From assembly GCA_003132825.1 (NCBI GenBank), contig PKYX01000161.1, forward strand, positions 1-19,255: a DNA stretch of 19,255 nucleotides, in the 5' to 3' direction. The translations under genes were made by a program, and so were the position numbers. This document shows, piece after piece, positions 13,731-19,255 of this stretch (position 1 is its first letter; every line of letters starts with the position of its first letter). Origin of the DNA: Acidobacteriaceae bacterium. GTDB taxonomy: Bacteria; Acidobacteriota; Terriglobia; Terriglobales; Acidobacteriaceae. The notes under the pieces are model-generated. The model was not told where the DNA came from. It searched no databases and was given only the letters and a program-made list of their open reading frames with translations.

Positions 13731-14933
13731 CTAATAGGGTCCGATAATTCCGCCGATATGGCGTGCGGCGGGGGTCTTCGGTCGCTTACCGTAGTGATCA
13801 ATCACGTCCAGATACTTCAAGCCCGCCCCGGTGTTGAACAAGACCACGGTGTCGTTCGGGCGGAAAAACCCCTGGACGCGCAGCTGGCGATAGGCCGCCA
13901 AAGACGCTGCGCCTTCGGGCGCGGCGAACACGCCTTCGACGCGCGCCCAGTGCCCCAGGGCCTGCATGATTTCGTCATCCGTCACCGCCAGCGCGGCGCC
14001 GCGGCTTTGCTTCAGAATGTCGAGAATTAGAGAACCGCCGGAGGGCTTGGGCACGCGCAGGCCCGCCGCTATGGTCTCCGGGTTCGGCCAAGGCTCTGCG
14101 CTGGCGCGCCCGGACTGCCATGCCTGCACGATCGGAGCACAGCCGGCTGACTGTACCGCGATCATGCGGGGGCGTTCGGCGCTGATCCAGCCCAGGGCTT
14201 CCATCTCGTCAAAAGCTTTCCACATGCCGATCAAACCCACGCCGCCGCCACACGGATAGACGATTCCCTGCGGCAGCCGCCAGGCCAGCTGCTCTGCGAT
14301 CTCATAACCCATAGTTTTTTTGCCTTCCAGGCGAAAAGGCTCCTTCAGCGTGGAGACGTCGAACCAGCCTTCTTTCTCTTTGCGCTCCGCGACCAGCCGG
14401 GCGCAGTCGCCGATGAGGCCGTCGACCAAGGTAACGTGCGCGCCATAGTTTTCGCACTCGACCCGGTTCGCCAGCGGGACGTCCCATGGCATAAACACAT
14501 GCGCCTCGATGCCGGCGGCGGCGGCGTAGGCAGCCAAAGCGCTGGCAGCGTTGCCGGCGGAGGGGAGCGCCAGCTTTTTCAGGCCGTAGGCCTTGGCCAT
14601 GGTCACAGCTACCGAGAGGCCGCGGGCTTTGAAAGAGCCGGTCGGGTTCAGGCCTTCGTCCTTGATGTAGACGTTTGGAAATTCGCGGCTGGGGAGGAGC
14701 GGCGTAAAGCCCTCGCCGAGGGTAACGGGCTGGGCTTCGGGCAGGACTTCGGCGTAGCGCCAGAGATTCGGCGGGCGGTTGAGGAGCGAGCTGGGGTTAA
14801 AGGATTGCTTCAAGGAAGCGAGGTCGTAGCGCGCAAACAATACGCCGCCATCCTGGGGGCAAATAGTTTGGGGACGATCGGCGGAAACAGTTGCACCACA
14901 ACTGGTGCACTCAAGCTGGATTACAGAGGACAC
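13731..14933 (-). CDS. thrC: Threonine synthase
   Basis: A PLP enzyme converting O-phosphohomoserine to threonine. 400 residues, of the shorter prokaryotic class with an N-terminal Cys-bearing knuckle (C9, C12, C25; a fourth Cys is not obvious). TLGEGFTPLL is the family signature, NPTGSFKARG holds the PLP lysine (Lys102), SAGNAASALAAYAA contacts the cofactor and PCGGGVGLIG forms the phosphate loop. The start GTG 14933 has no Shine-Dalgarno, but a TG-C-TAAACT extended -10 ends 6 bases before it. The 192-base spacer to meaB holds no gene. Related fold-II enzymes (threonine dehydratase, cysteate synthase) are less likely given the TLGEG motif. Confidence 0.92.
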   Translation of the reverse strand: MSSVIQLECTSCGATVSADRPQTICPQDGGVLFARYDLASLKQSFNPSSLLNRPPNLWRYAEVLPEAQPVTLGEGFTPLLPSREFPNVYIKDEGLNPTGSFKARGLSVAVTMAKAYGLKKLALPSAGNAASALAAYAAAAGIEAHVFMPWDVPLANRVECENYGAHVTLVDGLIGDCARLVAERKEKEGWFDVSTLKEPFRLEGKKTMGYEIAEQLAWRLPQGIVYPCGGGVGLIGMWKAFDEMEALGWISAERPRMIAVQSAGCAPIVQAWQSGRASAEPWPNPETIAAGLRVPKPSGGSLILDILKQSRGAALAVTDDEIMQALGHWARVEGVFAAPEGAASLAAYRQLRVQGFFRPNDTVVLFNTGAGLKYLDVIDHYGKRPKTPAARHIGGIIGPY

Positions 14934-14939
14934 GGGGGA

Positions 14940-14948
14940 AGTTTAGCA
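14940..14948 (-). promoter_or_regulatory. Candidate extended -10 directly before thrC
   Basis: TGC followed by TAAACT on the minus strand, ending 6 bases before GTG 14933. The spacing suggests a leaderless transcript; this is an inference from position only. Confidence 0.4.
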
Positions 14949-15021
14949 GGAGTCGCGAAAGGCCCGCGGTGCGCTCGGGCGTTCCGGCTCGACGGCTTGC
15001 CCGCCGGGAGTCGCCGGGTTT

Positions 15022-15762
15022 TCATGCCGGCAACCGGCTCAACAAGGCGTTTGCTTTCCGGAACCAGGGACGCTCGCGGCGGCGCAGGTAGCCCGGCATA
15101 TTGCGGCGTTTGTCCAGCAGGCGTTCCGCCCATTCCCGGGCCTCGGCCGGGCGCTCGCGGGAGGCCAGAAAGCAGGCGTAGTTGTAGTAAGTCTCCGAGG
15201 AGGTCGAGATTTTCGTTACCTCTTGAAACAACTTCGCTGCTTTCTCCGGCTGCCCGGTATTGGCGTAGACGTGGGCCAGCAGGCCGGCGGCGCCGTGAAA
15301 GTCGTATTGCGTATCCTCGGAGACGACGCGCTCCAGATCCGGCACAGCGGCAGCGTAGTCCGCCATCCGGATGGCGGCAATGGCGCGGCGGTAGAAGGGA
15401 TCGGGGGAGTCGGTGCGGATGGAGATCGATTGGTCATAGTACCGACGGGCGCGAGCGTAATTCGCTTCCTCGAGATAGAGATCCGCCAGTTCTTCGTAGT
15501 TCCCCGCCGAAGGGTTGTCCAGAATGGCCGATTCCAGCTCCCGGATGCGGCTGCGGCGAGGAAAGACTTTAAAGGACTGGCGGAGCAAGCCGGCATCCGG
15601 GATGACTTCGAGCGCGATGTAGACTAGGGCGCCCAGCCAGCCCCCGATCAGAATCACGAAAAGCCAAAAGGTATCGGGGCGCCGGCGGATGAAATGGATG
15701 ATGGCGACGGCCTGGAGGATAATGCCCCACCAGGAAAAGGCGAAGAATAGCAGCGATCCCAT
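15022..15762 (-). CDS. Membrane-anchored TPR protein with PLDc_N-like N-terminus
   Basis: 246 residues from ATG 15762. Two N-terminal helices (about 2-22, FAFSWWGIILQAVAIIHFI; and 30-52, FWLFVILIGGWLGALVYIALEV) resemble the short PLDc_N membrane domain. They are followed by a basic linker and about four tetratricopeptide-like helix pairs (YEELADLYLEEANYARARRYY, DPFYRRAIAAIRMADYAAAV, AAGLLAHVYANTGQPEKAAKLF, YNYACFLASRERPAEAREWAE). The tail is Arg-rich. It probably acts as a scaffold at the inner face of the membrane; no partner can be named. The frame is open upstream to 15870, but that extension is polar and lacks resemblance; a TGCTATAGT promoter element 10 bases before ATG 15762 supports the shorter start. 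It is divergent from the HAD gene. Confidence 0.82.
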   Translation of the reverse strand: MGSLLFFAFSWWGIILQAVAIIHFIRRRPDTFWLFVILIGGWLGALVYIALEVIPDAGLLRQSFKVFPRRSRIRELESAILDNPSAGNYEELADLYLEEANYARARRYYDQSISIRTDSPDPFYRRAIAAIRMADYAAAVPDLERVVSEDTQYDFHGAAGLLAHVYANTGQPEKAAKLFQEVTKISTSSETYYNYACFLASRERPAEAREWAERLLDKRRNMPGYLRRRERPWFRKANALLSRLPA

Positions 15763-15772
15763 TCTTTTTCGC

Positions 15773-15781
15773 ACTATAGCA
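15773..15781 (-). promoter_or_regulatory. Candidate extended -10 for the TPR gene
   Basis: TGC then TATAGT (5 of 6) on the minus strand, ending 10 bases before ATG 15762, which leaves a leader of only a few bases. The -35 is poor. Confidence 0.45.
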
Positions 15782-15916
15782 TGGGTGCGGTGGGAGTTGG
15801 CTCCGCTTCGAGAGCCTGGCGTCGCTCCGGTTTTCTCGGTTCTTTTCTCGCCTCCTGATCTCCAGTTCATCTGGCTCGCGGTGAGGGACGGTGTCGGCCG
15901 GAGTCAAGCGGCCGAC

Positions 15917-15925
15917 TGCTAGAAT
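15917..15925 (+). promoter_or_regulatory. Candidate extended -10 for the HAD phosphatase gene
   Basis: TGC then TAGAAT (5 of 6), ending 6 bases before GTG 15932, so transcription would be expected to begin at the start codon. The -35 region is not recognisable. Confidence 0.45.
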
Positions 15926-15931
15926 CTCTTG

Positions 15932-16786
15932 GTGAACGCTCCCATCCGCCTGCTGGCCGTCGATATCGACGGCACTCTGCTCAATCCCCAGTTCCGCATC
16001 TCCGATGGTGATCGGGCGGCGATGCGGCAGGCCCACGAGGAAGGGGTGGAGGTGGTTCTCGTGACCGGGCGGCGGCATGCTTTTGCGCTGCCGATCGCGC
16101 GGCAGCTGGGATTTGATTTCTGGCTCATCAGTTCAAATGGAGCGGTGACGCGGTCGATGACGGGGGAGACCTTTCACTCCGACCCCCTGCCGGCGGCAAC
16201 CTGCCGGAGACTGTGCGCGGCCATGCAGGAGTTTCGCGGCAATACCGTCCTGACGTTCGATACCGAGGCCAAGGGCGCGGTGGTGATTGAGCACATCGAC
16301 GAGTTGAACGAAAGCATCGAGCGCTGGCTCGAGAAGAACTTGCAGTTTATTGATTTCGTGATCCCGATTGAGAACTCGCTCACCCGCGATCCGGTCCAGG
16401 CCATGTTTTGTGGCACTGTCGCGCGCATGCAACGGGCGCTGGCGGCTTTGGCGAGGAGCGGGCTCGAGCGGGACATCACGGTGCTCCGTACCGAGTATCC
16501 GGGGCGCGATCTTTCGATGCTCGACGTGCTGAACCGAGGATGCTCGAAGGGGCACGCCCTGGCGCGCTGGGCCTGGCATCGCGGAATCCCGCGCGAACAG
16601 GTCATGGCCATTGGTGACAATTACAACGACATCGAGATGCTGGCCTTTGCCGGACGGCCATTTATCATGGGGAATGCGTCAGAGGAGCTGCGGCGCAAGG
16701 GTTGGACCCTGACTTTGCCGAACGACCAAAACGGCGTGGCGGCGGCCATTGCGCAGGTGTTGGAGCTGGACGCTCGATTGCGGTGA
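15932..16786 (+). CDS. Cof-type HAD-superfamily phosphatase
   Basis: A cytosolic Mg-dependent phosphatase of the HAD class IIB (Cof/YbiV type), usually acting on sugar phosphates, nucleotides or cofactor phosphates; the substrate is not readable. 284 residues. Motif I is DIDGTLL (nucleophile Asp11, acid/base Asp13), motif II VLVTGR (Thr45), motif III the Lys in CSKGHALARW, motif IV GDNYNDIEML. The cap domain lies between motifs II and III. Start: GTG 15932, preferred to the adjacent TTG 15929 because of the -10 spacing. The stop overlaps a GTG in the frame of the next gene (GTGA), so this gene and the transglycosylase may be coupled. Confidence 0.93.
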   Translation: MNAPIRLLAVDIDGTLLNPQFRISDGDRAAMRQAHEEGVEVVLVTGRRHAFALPIARQLGFDFWLISSNGAVTRSMTGETFHSDPLPAATCRRLCAAMQEFRGNTVLTFDTEAKGAVVIEHIDELNESIERWLEKNLQFIDFVIPIENSLTRDPVQAMFCGTVARMQRALAALARSGLERDITVLRTEYPGRDLSMLDVLNRGCSKGHALARWAWHRGIPREQVMAIGDNYNDIEMLAFAGRPFIMGNASEELRRKGWTLTLPNDQNGVAAAIAQVLELDARLR

Positions 16787-16851
16787 CCCTGCACGGAAGG
16801 CATCTTGCGTTGGTTGCCAGCTGGGTTCTAAGCTCACAAGCGGACCACCAT

Positions 16852-17604
16852 ATGGCCTTTCGGGGTGAATCAGGCGGGCTCATCGGAATCAGGGTTGGAT
16901 TACGCCTGTTCGCCTGCGGACTGGTGCTCGCACTGTCGGTTCGGGCCATGGGCTCAGATCTGGCGGTCTTGCATAACGGATTTTCGATTCGTCACGATCG
17001 GCGGGAGGTTGTCGGTTCGGTGACCCGGCTGTATGTGAGTCCGCCAGCCACCGGGTATGTAGATGTGCCGACGGATCAGATCGACCACTTTGAGCCGGAC
17101 CTCTCCCCGCTCGCCCCGGCGGCCGAGAAGTCCTCCGGACTGGACGAAGTGGTGGCCTCGGCCGGCGAGCGCCATCATCTGGATCCTGATCTGATCCGCA
17201 GCGTGATCCACGCCGAGAGCGGGTTCAACGTACGCGCCGTGTCGCCGAAGGGCGCGCAAGGGCTGATGCAACTGATGCCGGGAACGGCCTCGGGCCTCGG
17301 AGTCGCGAATGCCTTTGATCCGCAAGCCAACGTCGAAGGCGGCACGCAGTACCTGCGCACCCTGCTCGAGCGCTACGACTTTGACTTGATCAAAGCGCTG
17401 GCCGCCTACAATGCCGGCCCGCAGCGGGTCGAGCACTATGGGGGCGTGCCTCCCTTTCACGAGACCCAGGCCTATGTGGCGCGCATTATCCGGGAGTTCA
17501 ACCAAAAGAAATTGGCCGAGCAGAAGGCGGCCAAAGCCGCACGCAGCAAGGCTCAGAGTTCCCCAAAATCCGCGCCCCCTGCCAACCTCATAGCTTCCCC
17601 GTGA
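16852..17604 (+). CDS. Lytic transglycosylase (SLT domain), secreted
   Basis: A periplasmic muramidase-like enzyme cleaving peptidoglycan with formation of 1,6-anhydro-MurNAc. 250 residues from ATG 16852. A signal-peptide-like segment (LRLFACGLVLALSVRA) is followed by a short N-terminal domain with a beta-type pattern (RREVVGSVTRLYVSP, FEPD). The SLT domain has the catalytic Glu in IHAESGFN, GAQGLMQLMPGTA, NVEGGTQYL and ALAAYNAGP ... YV. The C-terminus is Lys/Ala/Ser-rich. GTG 16783, which overlaps the HAD stop, would add 23 residues before the signal segment; the ATG gives a more normal signal peptide and is preferred. A small ORF begins at its stop codon. Confidence 0.9.
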   Translation: MAFRGESGGLIGIRVGLRLFACGLVLALSVRAMGSDLAVLHNGFSIRHDRREVVGSVTRLYVSPPATGYVDVPTDQIDHFEPDLSPLAPAAEKSSGLDEVVASAGERHHLDPDLIRSVIHAESGFNVRAVSPKGAQGLMQLMPGTASGLGVANAFDPQANVEGGTQYLRTLLERYDFDLIKALAAYNAGPQRVEHYGGVPPFHETQAYVARIIREFNQKKLAEQKAAKAARSKAQSSPKSAPPANLIASP

Positions 17605-17768
17605 ATCGCGAATGGCCCCGCGGGCTCGATCGAGGGAATGCCTGCGCGGCGATGATTGCGCCCCGCGGTTTCGCTGCGTTGACCCTCCGGTGCATGTCGT
17701 TTACCTTGGCAGGGAGCTTTGCTGCTCTGGCCTGGGAGGTTCGGTTCGTGGACGTCGTCGCTCAATGA
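17601..17768 (+). CDS. Possible small protein bridging transglycosylase and flippase genes, 55 aa
   Basis: The frame runs from GTG 17601, which overlaps the transglycosylase stop (GTGA), to TGA 17766-17768, which overlaps the ATG of the flippase-like gene (ATGA). It thus fills a 160-base gap exactly, with a 4-base overlap at both ends, the usual mark of translational coupling. The product has a basic N-terminus, then a weakly hydrophobic stretch (SFTLAGSFAALAW, about 33-45) and ends EVRFVDVVAQ. No family is recognised. Internal ATGs at 17652 and 17694 are alternatives. There is no clear Shine-Dalgarno. It could equally be chance: GC-rich sequence keeps frames open. Confidence 0.42.
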   Translation: MNREWPRGLDRGNACAAMIAPRGFAALTLRCMSFTLAGSFAALAWEVRFVDVVAQ

Positions 17769-18811
17769 ACAAAAAGCAAATCGCTATTTACGGACTGGCG
17801 CTCGCCGTACTCGCGGTTCTCGTCTATTTGCAGTTTCGCACCTGGAAGAATTTTGATTGGGCGACGTTCTGGGACCAAGGCCGGCATCTCAGCCTGCTGC
17901 ATATTTTGCGCGCCGTGGGTCTGATTTACTCTACCTACATCCTGCGCGCGGTTCGTTGGAAGATTTTTCTGCGGCCGGTGCGCCCACAAGCCTCGCTCGC
18001 CGGAACCATCCCTCCGACCGTCATCGGCTTCACCGGCCTGGCTCTGCTGGGACGGGCGGGAGAGTTGATTCGTCCCTACTTGATCGCCCGGCGCGAGGGT
18101 CTCAGTTTTTCTTCCCAGATGGCGGTATGGGCGGTCGAGCGAATTTTCGATGTAGGGGCGTTTACGGTGCTGTTGGTGCTGGCCATTTTTCTGCCCACCA
18201 CCCTGCGGTCCCTGCCCAATCCGGACATTTATCATCGGCTGCGCTTGGGCGGCTTTTTGCTGGTGGCAGTGGTCGGCGGCCTGAGCCTGGGGGCCTTGCT
18301 CGTGGCGCGCTACGGAGAGGCCCTGGCGAGTTGGGTGGAAGCGCGCTTCGCCCATTTGGCGGCGAACCTGGGGGCGAGGATTGCGCAACGGGTGCGCGAG
18401 TTCCATCACGGGCTCGACACCATCCACGATCCCCTGTCGTTTCTCGAGATCTCGCTGCTGTCGGTGGCCATGTGGTGGACGGTCGCGCTCTGCTACCGGG
18501 AGGTCACGCATGCTTACGGAGCGCCCCTCGAGCATATGACGGTGGCGAAAGTGCTGCTTTTGATGGGGTCGAGCATGCTGGGATCGCTGATCCAGTTGCC
18601 GGGCGTCGGGGGAGGTTCGCAACTGGCAACGATTTCGGCGCTGCAGCATATCTTCAATACCTCGCATGAATTGTCGGCCAGCTGTGGAATCCTGCTGTGG
18701 CTGGTTACATTTGTTTCGATCGTGCCCTTGGGCCTGGTTCTGGCCCACTATGAACGGATCTCGTTGCGCAAACTGTCGGAGGAAAGCCAACAGGAAGAAG
18801 CGGGCGCCTAG
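17765..18811 (+). CDS. Flippase-like / lysylphosphatidylglycerol synthase TM-region family membrane protein
   Basis: A 348-residue polytopic membrane protein of the YbhN/AglD/UPF0104 group. The ATG 17765 was chosen because MNKKQIAIYGLALAVLAVLVY begins a natural first helix; the frame is open upstream, but those residues are not membrane-like. Seven to eight hydrophobic helices are seen. Family motifs include YILRAVRWKIFLRP, GRAGELIRPYLIARREG, AVERIFDVGAF, and the late PGVGGGSQLATIS. Members are fused to, or act near, glycosyl- and aminoacyl-lipid enzymes, and are thought to flip or bind lipids; no soluble synthase domain is present here. The C-terminus is short and charged (SEESQQEE). Overlap with the upstream small ORF suggests coupling. 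Confidence 0.88.
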   Translation: MNKKQIAIYGLALAVLAVLVYLQFRTWKNFDWATFWDQGRHLSLLHILRAVGLIYSTYILRAVRWKIFLRPVRPQASLAGTIPPTVIGFTGLALLGRAGELIRPYLIARREGLSFSSQMAVWAVERIFDVGAFTVLLVLAIFLPTTLRSLPNPDIYHRLRLGGFLLVAVVGGLSLGALLVARYGEALASWVEARFAHLAANLGARIAQRVREFHHGLDTIHDPLSFLEISLLSVAMWWTVALCYREVTHAYGAPLEHMTVAKVLLLMGSSMLGSLIQLPGVGGGSQLATISALQHIFNTSHELSASCGILLWLVTFVSIVPLGLVLAHYERISLRKLSEESQQEEAGA

Positions 18812-18966
18812 CGTCGAGATGCCACCGCGGCCCCGGCTCCAGACGGCCGCCGAGACCGCGCCGGCAACGGTCGAAGAGGGGCACTTCGTAAAGATGTGAA
18901 TTTTCGCGGAGCCCGCGGGTCTTCGGGCCGCGGTCGCTCTGCCCGGGCTGGGTCGCGAGGTGTGCC

Positions 18967-18975
18967 TGTTACAAT
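18967..18975 (+). promoter_or_regulatory. Candidate extended -10 promoter for nrdR
   Basis: TG, one base, then TACAAT at 18970-18975, the same pattern as at 1028-1036. Transcription would start near 18982, leaving a ~20-base leader before ATG 19002. No -35 was recognised. It lies in the 190-base spacer after the flippase gene, which holds no other recognisable gene. Confidence 0.45.
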
Positions 18976-19001
18976 TGCGAATAGTCTCTTTTGAAGCGCC
19001 C

Positions 19002-19255
19002 ATGAAGTGTCCTTTTTGCGGGTTTGCAAATGACAAAGTGGTGGATTCGCGCGAGAGCAAGGAAGCCGATTCCATCCGCCGCCGCCGGGAATGCCTGAAG
19101 TGCGGCAAGCGCTTTACCACGTACGAGCGCATCGATGAAATCCCCTACATGGTGGTGAAGAAGGACGGTCGGCGGGAGAAATTTGACCGTCAGAAAGTTC
19201 TCAACGGGTTGCTGCGGGCTTGCGAGAAGCGGCCGGTGCCGATCAGCAAGCTGGA
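19002..19255 (+). CDS. nrdR: Transcriptional repressor NrdR, N-terminal part; cut by window end
   Basis: NrdR is a zinc-finger/ATP-cone repressor that binds NrdR boxes at ribonucleotide reductase promoters in response to (d)ATP. 84 codons are visible of about 150. The zinc ribbon has four Cys (C3, C6, C31, C34; MKCPFCG and [12 protein letters not shown]), with the [17 protein letters not shown] stretch that is nearly invariant in the family. The ATP-cone begins at [16 protein letters not shown]. Start ATG 19002 matches the family's MKCPFC N-terminus exactly. The gene runs off the window, so its end and downstream neighbours cannot be described. Confidence 0.98.
   Translation, partial: MKCPFCGFANDKVVDSRESKEADSIRRRRECLKCGKRFTTYERIDEIPYMVVKKDGRREKFDRQKVLNGLLRACEKRPVPISKL

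Noticed and set aside
14436..15572. 378-codon open frame on the plus strand across thrC and the TPR gene
   Set aside because: Low-complexity Arg/Gly/Ser-rich translation antisense to recognised genes; no motif.
18910..18932. CCGCGG repeated around a 9-base loop before nrdR
   Set aside because: CCGCGG is self-complementary and expected by chance in GC-rich sequence; no T tract follows, so it is not called a terminator.
17762..19132. 456-codon open frame on the minus strand, opposite the flippase and nrdR genes
   Set aside because: Its product is Gln/Arg/His-rich with no family resemblance, and it lies antisense to two well-supported genes; it is a GC-driven shadow.
1..19255. Mobile elements, CRISPR arrays, toxin-antitoxin or defence systems
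   Set aside because: No transposase, integrase, spaced direct-repeat array or defence-type domain was recognised on either strand; the gene set is housekeeping.

Overview
This window reads as an ordinary, gene-dense, GC-rich chromosomal segment of a diderm (Gram-negative-type) bacterium. The evidence for an outer membrane is an LptE-like LPS-assembly lipoprotein next to PE-synthesis genes. Gene content and order (phoH-ybeY-CorC/HlyC-like-era; psd-pssA-Asd-like-lptE-holA; tsaB-rimI; mce-meaB) would fit an acidobacterium, but that placement is an inference from recall, not a computed result. No mobile element, CRISPR array, phage gene, rRNA or tRNA was recognised.

Layout. 1-768 (+) is the 3' end of groEL with a strong intrinsic terminator. 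1080-1247 (+) is a 55-residue membrane microprotein, convergent with era. 1254-5223 (-) is a maturation/stress cluster transcribed phoH, ybeY, CBS-domain membrane protein, era. 5224-5552 is a divergent promoter region for phoH (-) and rpsT (+). 6000-10798 (-) carries a DUF465/YdcH-type small protein, then psd, pssA, an Asd-like paralogue, lptE and holA; the boundaries from psd to lptE overlap by one to four bases, so these genes are probably co-translated. 10948-15762 (-) runs TPR membrane protein, threonine synthase, meaB, methylmalonyl-CoA epimerase, tsaB, rimI. 15932 to the end (+) holds a Cof-type HAD phosphatase, a lytic transglycosylase, a possible 55-residue ORF, a flippase-like membrane protein and the 5' part of nrdR.

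How the genes work together. Era, YbeY and PhoH act in ribosome and RNA maturation, with S20 next door. TsaB and RimI are tRNA t6A and protein-acetylation factors. Psd and PssA are successive steps to phosphatidylethanolamine, and LptE delivers LPS to the outer membrane. MeaB and the epimerase serve methylmalonyl-CoA metabolism, whose mutase must lie elsewhere.

I do not see a convincing new defence or mobile system. The points most worth a second look are the Asd paralogue that has lost both catalytic residues, an unlisted 55-residue ORF that exactly bridges its neighbours with overlaps on both sides, a recurring -10 element placed 6-10 bases before start codons (possible leaderless transcripts), and a perfect inverted repeat with 21-bp half-site spacing upstream of the DUF465 gene.
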